64,000 nucleotides of DNA from Acidobacteria bacterium Ga0074141 (GTDB taxonomy: Bacteria > Acidobacteriota > Blastocatellia > Pyrinomonadales > Pyrinomonadaceae). Below the pieces are notes generated by a model that did no database searches, was not told the DNA's origin, and was given only the letters and a program-made list of their open reading frames with translations. The stretch lies in NCBI GenBank assembly GCA_001464665.1, contig LNDP01000023.1, forward strand, positions 532,157 through 596,156, read 5' to 3'. This document shows positions 36,032-43,472 of this stretch, one piece after another. Both the position numbers and the translations under genes were made by a program. How positions within the stretch are numbered: position 1 is the first letter of the stretch; the number at the start of each line of letters is the position of its first letter.

Positions 36032-36065
36032 GTCAGAACCGCCTGCGTAAGCGGGCGGCCAGTTC
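36032..36065. repeat. Type A palindromic element, copy 2
   Basis: A second copy, 11 bp after the first, reads GTCAGAACCGCC, TGCGTAA, GCGGGCGGCCAGTTC. It differs from copy 1 at two positions and matches the split copy inside egtB in both arms. Confidence 0.8.
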
Positions 36066-36106
36066 GCTAAACAGCAAGCGAATTGACCAAATACAAAAAG
36101 CAAACA

Positions 36107-36778
36107 TCACAATGCTTCATATTCGATAGGATCCTTCACACCGGCCAGTTGGAATCCCCGCAACCGCAGAGCGCATGAATCGCAGGTGCTGCAGGCGAGC
36201 GTTTCGTTGCGGTAACACGACCACGTACGGTGCAGCGGAGCGTCGAGTTCGATTCCCTTTTTCACGATCTCAGCCTTTGAAAGATGGATGATCGGCGTAC
36301 GTATCTCGATGTGTGTTTCGGGCTTTGTACCGGTATTGATCGTCTGTTGAAAAGCTTCGTAAAACTCCGGCCGGCAATCCGGATAACCGCTCGAGTCCTC
36401 AGCGACCGCACCGATGTAAATGCCCGTTGCCCCCACAACCTCAGCCCAACTCGTCGCTATCGCCAGCATATTCGCATTCCGAAACGGCACATAGCTCGTG
36501 GGTATTTCCTTCGAGTCAAGATCGGCTTCCGTAACGGGGATGCTCTCATCCGTCAGCGATGAACCGCCCATCTTTGCGAGATATTCGATCGAAACGTCCA
36601 GCCGTTTTCGGGCGCCGTAATGATCTGCGATCTCAATGAACGCCCTCCGCTCGCGAGCCTCCGTCCGCTGGCCATACGAGATATGAAGCAACGCGATTTC
36701 GTCATTCTCCGAAGCCGCGATCGCCGCCGTCACGCAGCTGTCCATTCCACCCGATACTAGTACGATCGACAAATGCAT
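36107..36778 (-). CDS. queC: 7-cyano-7-deazaguanine synthase QueC
   Basis: QueC converts 7-carboxy-7-deazaguanine with ammonia and ATP to preQ0 in queuosine synthesis. The ATP pyrophosphatase P-loop is VLVSGGMDSCVTA at the N-terminus; PFRNANMLAIATSWA and GAVAEDSSGYPDCRPEF are family hallmarks. The C-terminal zinc site is C-x8-C-x2-C-x2-C (SCYRNETLACSTCDSC). Length 223 is normal. It shares its strand with queE, about 1.1 kb upstream, with a beta-lactamase-like gene between. An AT-rich heptamer array lies 12 bp upstream of the start. Confidence 0.96.
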   Translation of the reverse strand: MHLSIVLVSGGMDSCVTAAIAASENDEIALLHISYGQRTEARERRAFIEIADHYGARKRLDVSIEYLAKMGGSSLTDESIPVTEADLDSKEIPTSYVPFRNANMLAIATSWAEVVGATGIYIGAVAEDSSGYPDCRPEFYEAFQQTINTGTKPETHIEIRTPIIHLSKAEIVKKGIELDAPLHRTWSCYRNETLACSTCDSCALRLRGFQLAGVKDPIEYEAL

Positions 36779-36789
36779 TTATGAATTAA

Positions 36790-36824
36790 GCTTATAGCTA
36801 TTAGCTTAAAGCTATAAGCTATTT
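36790..36824. repeat. Heptamer tandem array (5 units, GCTTATA type)
   Basis: Five 7-bp units: GCTTATA, GCTATTA, GCTTAAA, GCTATAA and GCTATTT. The array sits 12 bp upstream of queC (minus strand) and could also act as AT-rich promoter DNA. Confidence 0.88.
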
Positions 36825-36853
36825 TTTAAACGATCCCCCGCACAACTGACGTT

Positions 36854-37762
36854 CTAACGAGCCAGCCCTTCCTGCAATATTTGCGAGAGTCTCCAGATCA
36901 GCTCATTTCCCATGTCGTCCATTATGTATTGCACGACCGGCATGTCATCGACCGTGATCGCCATCGCGATGCGCCCGCGGCGGGTGTAGACAATACCGAC
37001 ATCTGACCGCAGGCGATCGAGCGAGCCGGACTTCGACGCGACCGGAACCGTGTCGAGAGCGTTGCGGCCGATGCCGTCCTTGTATTGCTGCCGCCTCAAA
37101 ATAGCGATCATCTCGGCCGAGGCTTCCTTCGAGACGACCTCGCCTTTCTCAAGCATCTCAAGCAGCCGAACCATGTCTTTCGGCGATGAACGGCCGATGC
37201 CGAAGAGCTTATTGAGCGGCTCGTCCCATGCCTTTGCGTCCCCGCCTCCGCCGATCTTGCGAAGCGAAAGCGTGTCGTTCAGGCTGAGCTTCGCCATGTG
37301 ATCATTCACCGAATTGCTTGAGACTTTGTTCAGGATCACGTTCGTTGCCGTGTTGTCCGATTGGACTATCATCAGTGTCATCGCCGTTTTCACGTCTATC
37401 ATCGAACCGTCCGTAAACTCAGACAAAATGCCCGAGCCGCCAACCTTCACCGCCTTCGTGATCTCGATCGGATCGGTCCACGCGATCTTGCCCTCGGCCA
37501 CCTGCCTGAAGACCTCGGTCATTATAGGCAGCTTGATGGTGCTCGCCGTCCGCACCTGCTCATCGGCCCGCATCCCGTATTCCTTCCCCGTATCAAGATT
37601 CTTGGCGTAGATCCAAACCTTGCCCCTAAAATCGCCGATCTCGGACTTTATCCGCTCATCAAGCGAAGGCCCCGAAGGACTTGCCGCCTGCGGCCTCGCC
37701 TGCGCCATCCCCGTAACCGCAACGAAAGCAAACACCACTGCAACCAAAATTATCTTCTTCAT
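36854..37762 (-). CDS. Class A beta-lactamase-like serine hydrolase
   Basis: The 302-residue exported protein has a signal peptide (IILVAVVFAFVAVTGMAQA). Serine penicillin-recognising motifs are present: STIK near residue 72 (SxxK), SDN in VQSDNTATN and KSG in VASKSGSLD. The omega-loop region reads WDEPLN, where the class A signature is ExxLN; in a gapless alignment Asp replaces the deacylating Glu166. Hydrolysis of beta-lactams may therefore be weak, and a peptidase or binding role is possible. The start is the ATG of MKKIIL; a TTG five codons earlier is less likely. Confidence 0.85.
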   Translation of the reverse strand: MKKIILVAVVFAFVAVTGMAQARPQAASPSGPSLDERIKSEIGDFRGKVWIYAKNLDTGKEYGMRADEQVRTASTIKLPIMTEVFRQVAEGKIAWTDPIEITKAVKVGGSGILSEFTDGSMIDVKTAMTLMIVQSDNTATNVILNKVSSNSVNDHMAKLSLNDTLSLRKIGGGGDAKAWDEPLNKLFGIGRSSPKDMVRLLEMLEKGEVVSKEASAEMIAILRRQQYKDGIGRNALDTVPVASKSGSLDRLRSDVGIVYTRRGRIAMAITVDDMPVVQYIMDDMGNELIWRLSQILQEGLAR

Positions 37763-37790
37763 ATGATTACCAACCAACGTTTCTCCGAAT

Positions 37791-37825
37791 AATTGTCAAT
37801 TGAAAATTGGATCATTGTAAATTGG
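37791..37825. repeat. Heptamer tandem array (5 units, AATTGTC type)
   Basis: Five degenerate units: AATTGTC, AATTGAA, AATTGGA, TCATTGT and AAATTGG. It lies 28 bp upstream of the beta-lactamase-like gene. Confidence 0.75.
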
Positions 37826-37872
37826 AAGAACAAGAGATCGCCGGCATTGGTCACGTCTCGGATTCCTGTTCA

Positions 37873-37900
37873 ATTTACGATTTACGATTTACGATCCACG
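37873..37900. repeat. Heptamer tandem array (4 units, ATTTACG type)
   Basis: Three exact ATTTACG units and one ATCCACG. The array ends 4 bp from the queE stop codon. Confidence 0.85.
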
Positions 37901-37904
37901 AGGT

Positions 37905-38564
37905 CTAAACACCGTGGACGTTCGGCCCCCAGATATATTTGTGAAGCTGAAGGTTCAGCCGGACTTTGAGGCCGCTCGTCGCGACCGCTTCGGCGATCTC
38001 CGCGAGGTTTTCGACCCCGAAGACCGGCGAGATCAGTATCTCCTTCGCTCGTTTTTCGAGATGATACTCGGCAACTACTCCCTTCGCAAATTCCCAATCG
38101 GCGAGGTCGGCAATGACGAACTTTACCTCGTCGCGGTCCGGGCGAAGCCGCTCAAGATTCGGCCAATGATTCCGCTCGGCCTCGCCTGAGGCGGGACATT
38201 TCACGTCCAGAATGATCTTCGCTCGCGGGTCAACCCGCTCGGTCGAGACAAATCCACCCGTTTCGATCAGCACCTCATAACTGCGGTCGCAAAGGTCTGC
38301 GATAAAGGGAAAGACGTTTTTCTGTGCCAGCGGTTCGCCGCCTGTAACCTCGACCAGCCTGCAGCCGAATTCCTCAAGCCGTTCGAAGATCTGTTCAAAC
38401 TTCATCCGCTCGCCGCCGGTAAAGGTATATTCGCTGTCGCACCAAACGCACCGCATCGGGCAGCCCGTCAGCCGAACAAAAGAGCACGGCCGCCCGGCGT
38501 GCGACGACTCGCCCTGAACGGAAAGGAATATCTCTGTAATGCGAAGCTCCGCAGTTGGTTTCAT
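37905..38564 (-). CDS. queE: 7-carboxy-7-deazaguanine synthase QueE (radical SAM)
   Basis: QueE rearranges 6-carboxytetrahydropterin to 7-carboxy-7-deazaguanine by radical SAM chemistry, one step before QueC. The N-terminal ITEIFLSVQGESSHAG is the family start; the cluster motif is CPMRCVWC (Cx3Cx2C), followed by VEVTGGEPLAQ, LIETGG and LDVKCPASGE. The start at 38564 (MKPTAELRITEIF) is chosen because homologues begin just before this strand; the frame is open 96 bp further, with an ATG at 38618. No ribosome site separates the options clearly. queD was not seen in the window. Confidence 0.92.
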   Translation of the reverse strand: MKPTAELRITEIFLSVQGESSHAGRPCSFVRLTGCPMRCVWCDSEYTFTGGERMKFEQIFERLEEFGCRLVEVTGGEPLAQKNVFPFIADLCDRSYEVLIETGGFVSTERVDPRAKIILDVKCPASGEAERNHWPNLERLRPDRDEVKFVIADLADWEFAKGVVAEYHLEKRAKEILISPVFGVENLAEIAEAVATSGLKVRLNLQLHKYIWGPNVHGV

Positions 38565-38805
38565 TTTGGATACAGCATCCACACCGCTGACGTACTCCGA
38601 CAGTGGGAATACTGCCATCTCGCTAGTTTGCCACAACCCGCCGTCAACGCAATCGAACACTGCTGCAGATGGCGAACAACCAGTCTCGGCCGGAGCGACC
38701 GGAACGTACAGTTCGTAAAGCTTTTCTATTTACCGCGAACGATCGTGATGATATAGTTTTTGCGGAGCGATTGCTTTGCTCTCGGCAGAACTTCTTGTTT
38801 GACCT

Positions 38806-39600
38806 ATGAAGATCCCACTAACAGTAGCCCTTTTTCTTATCGGCCTTTTCGTAGTTGCGGCAGATGCACAGGTCAATCGGCACGTGCTCCGCGAACGCCT
38901 GGTCATTCAAGATCTGGCACGGATCAGCTCTGCCCAAGCCACATACTCGGCGACCCACGGCAACGGCGAATACGCCGCGACGCTTGCCAGCCTGTATAAG
39001 GTCGGCTTTATTGATGAAGCGCTCGCGAGCGGCGAAAAACACGGCTACCTTTTCGCACTTCAAACTGTGATCGGCTCGCCCGAGCATCCGCCGAGCTTTT
39101 CCATCACAGCAACGCCGCGGGTATATCGGCGGTTAGGTGTTCGCTCGTTTTTTCTTAGCCTTGACGGGCTGTTCCGCGGCGGAGATATTAGCGGGCGGAC
39201 GGCGAACGCGCAGGACCCGGTTCTTGAAGATGACGCCTGCACAAACGGTAATATTCTGCTGAACGAGCAGTGTATCGTCCAAACACTCCGTGCCATTGGT
39301 GGGGCACAGGCGACCTATGCAGCGACCCATGGCGGCGGCAACTATGGCGGCCTTGGCGCACTTCACAGCCAAGGGCTGATCGACGTCCGTACCGCCAGCG
39401 GAGTTCTCCGCGGTTATCGACTTTTCGTTTTTGTCTCGTCGGGTTCGTTCACGGAAGCTTCGACCTTCACCGTTTCTGCCATTCCGGAAACGTACGGAGC
39501 GACGGGAATCCGTTCGTTCAGAATTGATACCAGTCAGGTGGTCCGCGGTGCCGACCACCAAGGCGGAGCGAGCGGCCCCGAAGATCCGCCGGTCGATTAA
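38806..39600 (+). CDS. Secreted protein with two tandem pseudopilin-like domains
   Basis: The 264-residue protein has a cleavable signal peptide (LTVALFLIGLFVVAADAQ) instead of a class III pilin leader. Two similar domains follow. Each has a helix with (R/L)xIxxAQATYxATHGxGxY, a (L)xSxGLID region, GYxF strands, and a final RSFxxxxxGxxRGGD motif: residues about 35-125 and 165-255. The pattern matches the soluble C-terminal part of type II secretion/type IV pseudopilins common in Acidobacteriota. Without the hydrophobic helix it cannot enter a pilus the usual way. Function unknown. Confidence 0.78.
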   Translation: MKIPLTVALFLIGLFVVAADAQVNRHVLRERLVIQDLARISSAQATYSATHGNGEYAATLASLYKVGFIDEALASGEKHGYLFALQTVIGSPEHPPSFSITATPRVYRRLGVRSFFLSLDGLFRGGDISGRTANAQDPVLEDDACTNGNILLNEQCIVQTLRAIGGAQATYAATHGGGNYGGLGALHSQGLIDVRTASGVLRGYRLFVFVSSGSFTEASTFTVSAIPETYGATGIRSFRIDTSQVVRGADHQGGASGPEDPPVD

Positions 39601-39621
39601 GCTTGCCTTAAAGAAATCACT

Positions 39622-40512
39622 CTAGCGGTTTTCTTCGAGAATATTCTCGAGGTCGCTGGTCGCCAGGCTAAAGGTCTCATTGCAGAATCCGCAGTTCATT
39701 ACGGCGCCGCTTTCTTCCTCGATCATCGACTGCACCTCGGCCCCGCCTAACGCGGCGATCATCGCCGATGCTTTTTCAAGCGAGCATGTGCATGCAAAGC
39801 TCACCGGCTTTTCTTCCAGCACTTCAAAATGGACAACTCCGAGCGCCACGCGGGCGAGGTCTTCTGGCCCGGCTCCTTCTTTGACCATCTCGGTCACGTG
39901 CGGAGATCTACTTACCGTGTCCTCGATCATGGTTACGATGTGGTCATTCGCTCCGGGCATCATTTGGATAAGCACTCCGCCCGAGGCCGCAACGAAAGGT
40001 TCCGTATTCTGAAGCAAAACGCCGAGCAGCACGGCCGACGGAATCTGCTCGGACTTGGCAAGATAATAGGCGAAGTCCTCGGCGATCTCGCCCGAGACGA
40101 TCGGCACCGAGCCGACATAAGGCTCCGGCCGAAAGCCGATCTCACTACCGGCCTCGCGGATTACCACGAAATTCCCTTCTCCTACGATCCCGCTGACGTC
40201 AAATTTGCCGTTGGGCTTCGGCGGCGGCTCGGCGATCGGGTTTTTTACGAAGCCGCGAACCGTGCCCCGATTGGTCGCCTCGGCGGTAATGCCGCCGACC
40301 TCGCCGCTGCAATCTATCTTCACCGTCAGCCGGTCAAATTCCTTTATTGTCGAACCGAGCAGGAGCGTCCCCGTAAGCATTCGCCCCAAGGCGGCGGAGA
40401 CCGTCGGCGAGGTTCCGTGCCGCCGGGTCGCCTCCGCAACGATGCCCGTTGTTACTGCCGAGATGACGCGGACCGTTCCATCGGCCGCCGTCGCGTGTAT
40501 CAATCTATCCAT
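39622..40512 (-). CDS. hslO: Redox-regulated chaperone Hsp33
   Basis: Hsp33 is a cytoplasmic holdase activated when oxidative stress releases zinc from its four-Cys centre. The fold is recognisable from DRLIHATAADGTVRV at the N-terminus, FDRLTVKIDCSGEVGGITAEA and AYYLAKSEQIPSAVLLGV. The zinc centre is CxC plus CxxC (FACTCSLEK and CGFCNE) at the C-terminus. Length 296 is normal. It stands alone, converging with the pilin-like gene. Its upstream region faces the nrdJ promoter region. Confidence 0.96.
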   Translation of the reverse strand: MDRLIHATAADGTVRVISAVTTGIVAEATRRHGTSPTVSAALGRMLTGTLLLGSTIKEFDRLTVKIDCSGEVGGITAEATNRGTVRGFVKNPIAEPPPKPNGKFDVSGIVGEGNFVVIREAGSEIGFRPEPYVGSVPIVSGEIAEDFAYYLAKSEQIPSAVLLGVLLQNTEPFVAASGGVLIQMMPGANDHIVTMIEDTVSRSPHVTEMVKEGAGPEDLARVALGVVHFEVLEEKPVSFACTCSLEKASAMIAALGGAEVQSMIEEESGAVMNCGFCNETFSLATSDLENILEENR

Positions 40513-40641
40513 CAGTTAGAGTGTCGGAAATGGGCTTCCGTAAAGTCAAACCGAGGTAACTGCGGCGAAAATATCTCACATCGGCGGAACTTAAGCCTTT
40601 ACATTAACTTACGGCCGCAGGTGTTGCTTTTATTGCAGTTA

Positions 40642-40689
40642 CCACAATATGTAGTATGAAAAAGTTCTTGACATTACCATATTTCGGGG
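40642..40689 (+). promoter_or_regulatory. Two candidate NrdR boxes upstream of nrdJ
   Basis: Box 1 (40642-40657) contains CAATATGTAG, matching the NrdR core CWATATATWG at 9 of 10 positions. A weaker second box (40674-40689, core CCATATTTCG, 7 of 10) begins exactly 32 bp later, the spacing usual for tandem NrdR sites. The second lies between the -35 and -10 hexamers. NrdR represses ribonucleotide reductase genes in response to dATP/ATP. Confidence 0.6.
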
Positions 40690-40696
40690 TTACGAT
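40668..40696 (+). promoter_or_regulatory. Sigma70-type promoter of nrdJ
   Basis: A perfect TTGACA (40668-40673) is followed, after 17 bp, by TACGAT (40691-40696). The predicted leader is about 145 nt and holds no recognisable riboswitch. Confidence 0.65.
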
Positions 40697-40849
40697 TTGA
40701 AGCACTCGGGACGAGTTCCCCTTTACGGCAAGTTGCCCGGTCGGCACGAAAGCCTTTCAAGCGAATTTTCCAGCATAGATAGCTTTCGGTTAGAAACTCC
40801 GGCCCAAAAGCCTTAAAATCTAGGTTACATCTAACAGGAGAAACGGAGA

Positions 40850-43414
40850 ATGAGCACAGCCATTGAGACCGGCACGAGGAGCATTGTCTCCAGCGGAAAC
40901 GGAGCGACCGGAGCGGCACCGGGCGTTGAGGCACGCCCGCTCGGGCTTAATGCCCAGAAGGTCGTCGCCAAACGATACGCCATCAAGGACGAGCACGGCG
41001 AGGCTCTTGAGACCTGGGCAGATATCGTTCGCCGGGTCGTCGGCCACGTCTCGCGTGCCGAAAAAGATCCGAGTGCTCAATCGATGTTCTATCGCGATAT
41101 GTCCGCCGTAATGCTCCGCCGCGAGTTCATCCCGAACACTCCGTGCCTCGTAAATGCCGGTAAACCGAAAGGCCAGCTCGCCGCATGCTTTGTGCTCAAT
41201 GTGCCGGACTCGATCGAGGGCATTATGGAACACGCCCAAAACGTCGCCGTTATCCACCAGACCGGCGGCGGAACGGGCATGACCTATGAATTCCTTCGGC
41301 CGGCGGGCTCGATGGTCAATTCGACCCGCGGCGTCGCGAGCGGCCCGGTCTCTTTCATGAACATCGTCAACCAGACGACCGAGGTCGTGAAACAGGGCGG
41401 CGTCCGACGCGGTGCCAATATGGGCATTCTGGCGGTCACTCATCCGGACGTTCTTCGATTCATCCACGCCAAAAACGACCAGACGAGCCTGACGAATTTC
41501 AATATTTCGGTAACCGTCACTGACCTTTTCATGGACGCCGTCGATAGCAAGGTCTGGTTCCAAACCGAGTTCAACGGCGAGCCCTGGCAGCAATCTGTCT
41601 TTGACCCGCTGACGGGCGAAGACTATAAAGTTTACCGGCGGCCGGACGGCTCGACCGTGACATTTGCTGATAAGGCAGCTTTCGAAGCGGCCGACCTCGA
41701 GGGCTGCACCATCGAAGAGCCGCCGATGCCGGGGATGGTCTATGCCCCTGACATCTGGAATCGGATCATCGCCTCGGCACATAAATACGCCGAACCGGGC
41801 ATCATCTTCATCGACGAAGTGAATCGCCACAACCATATGATGGCCTCGATGGGGCCGATCCTCGCCTGCAATCCATGCGGCGAGCAGATGCTTCATTTCA
41901 ACAACTCCTGCAATCTCGGCTCGATCGATGTTGCGAAGTTTTACGATGAAATGAACGGCACCGACGACATCGACTCCTCGGTCGAATGGGATAGGCTCGG
42001 GCAGGTGACGCGGCTTTCGACGCGGTTTCTCGATAACGTCATCGATGCGGGTTACTTCCCGCTTCCGGCCATCGAGGATGTCGTTAAGCGGACGCGGCCG
42101 GTCGGGCTCGGCATCATGGGCTTTGCCGATCTCTGCCTCAAGCTCGGCATCACCTATGGCGGCGATCGCTCGCTCGAGCTGATGGAACGCGTTATGGGCT
42201 TTATCCGCAAAGAGGCATGGAACGCTTCGCTCGCCATCGGTTCCGAAAAGGGCGTCTTTCCCGAACTTGAGGCGAACAAAGATGCCTACGCGAAGTTTCT
42301 GTACGATGAGATCGGCATCACCAAGGACACACCGCTCACGCCGCGAAATTATGAGGTAACGACCATCGCTCCGACCGGAACCATTTCACTTGTCGCCGAA
42401 ACCTCGTCGGGAATCGAGCCAAATTTCTCGTGGGCATATGTTCGTCAAGATACGCTCGGCACACGGACCTACGTTCACACCGAGGCCGCGAGGGCTCTCG
42501 GCGTAGAGGTCGATCAGACCGATGAGGAATCGATAAAGCAGGCGGCCGAACATGTCGTCGCTCACGAATCGGAACTCCCTCCGCGTTTCATTTCGGCGAT
42601 GGGTATACGTTCGGACGAGCACGTTCGCGTTCTCGCCGCGGCACAGAAACACACCGATAATTCAATCTCAAAAACTTGCAACGGCGCCCGCGACGACACG
42701 CTCGAATCGGTCGATGCTCTTTATCACCTCGCCCGCAAGCTCGGCTGCAAGGCCGTCAGCTACTACCGCGACGGCAGCCGCGAAGGGCAGGTACTGAACG
42801 CAATTAAGGCTGAGGAGAAATCGTCAGACGCGCAGAATGAGGGACGCGGTGACATGGAGAGTTCAATGCGCATTGACGTCGCCGCGGCTTCCCGCGTTGA
42901 GCGTCCGCGTGAGCTGCAGGGCTCGACCTGGCGGATTCCTTTCGACAATCAAAACCTCTACGTTACGGTAAACCACGACGGCGAAAAGGTGCTTGAGGTC
43001 TTTGCGACCGGCCCGGTCAGCGAAGGCGTTGGCCTGCTTGCTTCAAAGATGCTCCGCGGCGGGTTCGAGGTTCGCGAGGTGGCTCGCAGCCTCAACAAGG
43101 TGACCGGCACGAACGCCGTTTGGTTCAACGAGCGGTTGCTGACCTCGCCCGAACAGGCCGTGGCCGAGTGCCTTATGCTGACCGACCGGCGGCTGAAAAA
43201 TCTGCCCGCCTCCGAGCGGCAGTTGCAGAAGCAACGTGCGGGCAAAGCTGCGGCGGTTGCCGGAACCGAAGGAATGCAAACTACGACCGACGCCGAGGAG
43301 ATCTACACCGAAATGGCGACGCTGATCGGCGAATGCCCCGAGTGCCGCGGCCAGCTTGAACACGCCTCGGGCTGCGACTTCTGCCGCGATTGTGGATATT
43401 CGAAATGTAAATAG
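40850..43414 (+). CDS. nrdJ: Vitamin B12-dependent ribonucleotide reductase (class II)
   Basis: NrdJ reduces ribonucleotides to deoxyribonucleotides with adenosylcobalamin as radical source and needs no oxygen. The 854-residue protein has the class II/Ia barrel: [21 protein letters not shown] (active-site Cys), [22 protein letters not shown] with NSCNLGSI (radical and second active Cys region), PTGTISL and the C-terminal TSCPD-like domain (VYVTVNH type strand, [12 protein letters not shown]). It ends in a Cys ribbon ([26 protein letters not shown]) that reduces the active site. GGAG lies 2-5 bases before the ATG. No class I or III genes are visible here. Confidence 0.96.
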   Translation: MSTAIETGTRSIVSSGNGATGAAPGVEARPLGLNAQKVVAKRYAIKDEHGEALETWADIVRRVVGHVSRAEKDPSAQSMFYRDMSAVMLRREFIPNTPCLVNAGKPKGQLAACFVLNVPDSIEGIMEHAQNVAVIHQTGGGTGMTYEFLRPAGSMVNSTRGVASGPVSFMNIVNQTTEVVKQGGVRRGANMGILAVTHPDVLRFIHAKNDQTSLTNFNISVTVTDLFMDAVDSKVWFQTEFNGEPWQQSVFDPLTGEDYKVYRRPDGSTVTFADKAAFEAADLEGCTIEEPPMPGMVYAPDIWNRIIASAHKYAEPGIIFIDEVNRHNHMMASMGPILACNPCGEQMLHFNNSCNLGSIDVAKFYDEMNGTDDIDSSVEWDRLGQVTRLSTRFLDNVIDAGYFPLPAIEDVVKRTRPVGLGIMGFADLCLKLGITYGGDRSLELMERVMGFIRKEAWNASLAIGSEKGVFPELEANKDAYAKFLYDEIGITKDTPLTPRNYEVTTIAPTGTISLVAETSSGIEPNFSWAYVRQDTLGTRTYVHTEAARALGVEVDQTDEESIKQAAEHVVAHESELPPRFISAMGIRSDEHVRVLAAAQKHTDNSISKTCNGARDDTLESVDALYHLARKLGCKAVSYYRDGSREGQVLNAIKAEEKSSDAQNEGRGDMESSMRIDVAAASRVERPRELQGSTWRIPFDNQNLYVTVNHDGEKVLEVFATGPVSEGVGLLASKMLRGGFEVREVARSLNKVTGTNAVWFNERLLTSPEQAVAECLMLTDRRLKNLPASERQLQKQRAGKAAAVAGTEGMQTTTDAEEIYTEMATLIGECPECRGQLEHASGCDFCRDCGYSKCK

Positions 43415-43436
43415 ATCTTTGGAAATTGACGCCTTG

Positions 43437-43472
43437 GGCCGGAAGGGAAAGTCCCGCCGGCCTTTTTATTTT
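43437..43472 (+). terminator. Intrinsic terminator of nrdJ
   Basis: Stem GGCCGG/CCGGCC with an inner GGG/CCC pair, followed by TTTTTATTTT. It overlaps the stop codon of the convergent gene. Confidence 0.8.

Noticed and set aside
38180-38200. Possible palindromic element in queE (CGCCTGAGGCG)
   Set aside because: The encoded KCPASGE residues are conserved in QueE proteins, so no insertion is needed to explain them.
40697-40849. Possible cobalamin riboswitch in the nrdJ leader
   Set aside because: No B12-box or recognisable cobalamin aptamer core was found in the 150-nt leader; NrdR boxes explain the control better.
40820-41896. Open frame of 358 codons opposite nrdJ
   Set aside because: Lies wholly antisense to highly conserved nrdJ codons and shows no family motif.
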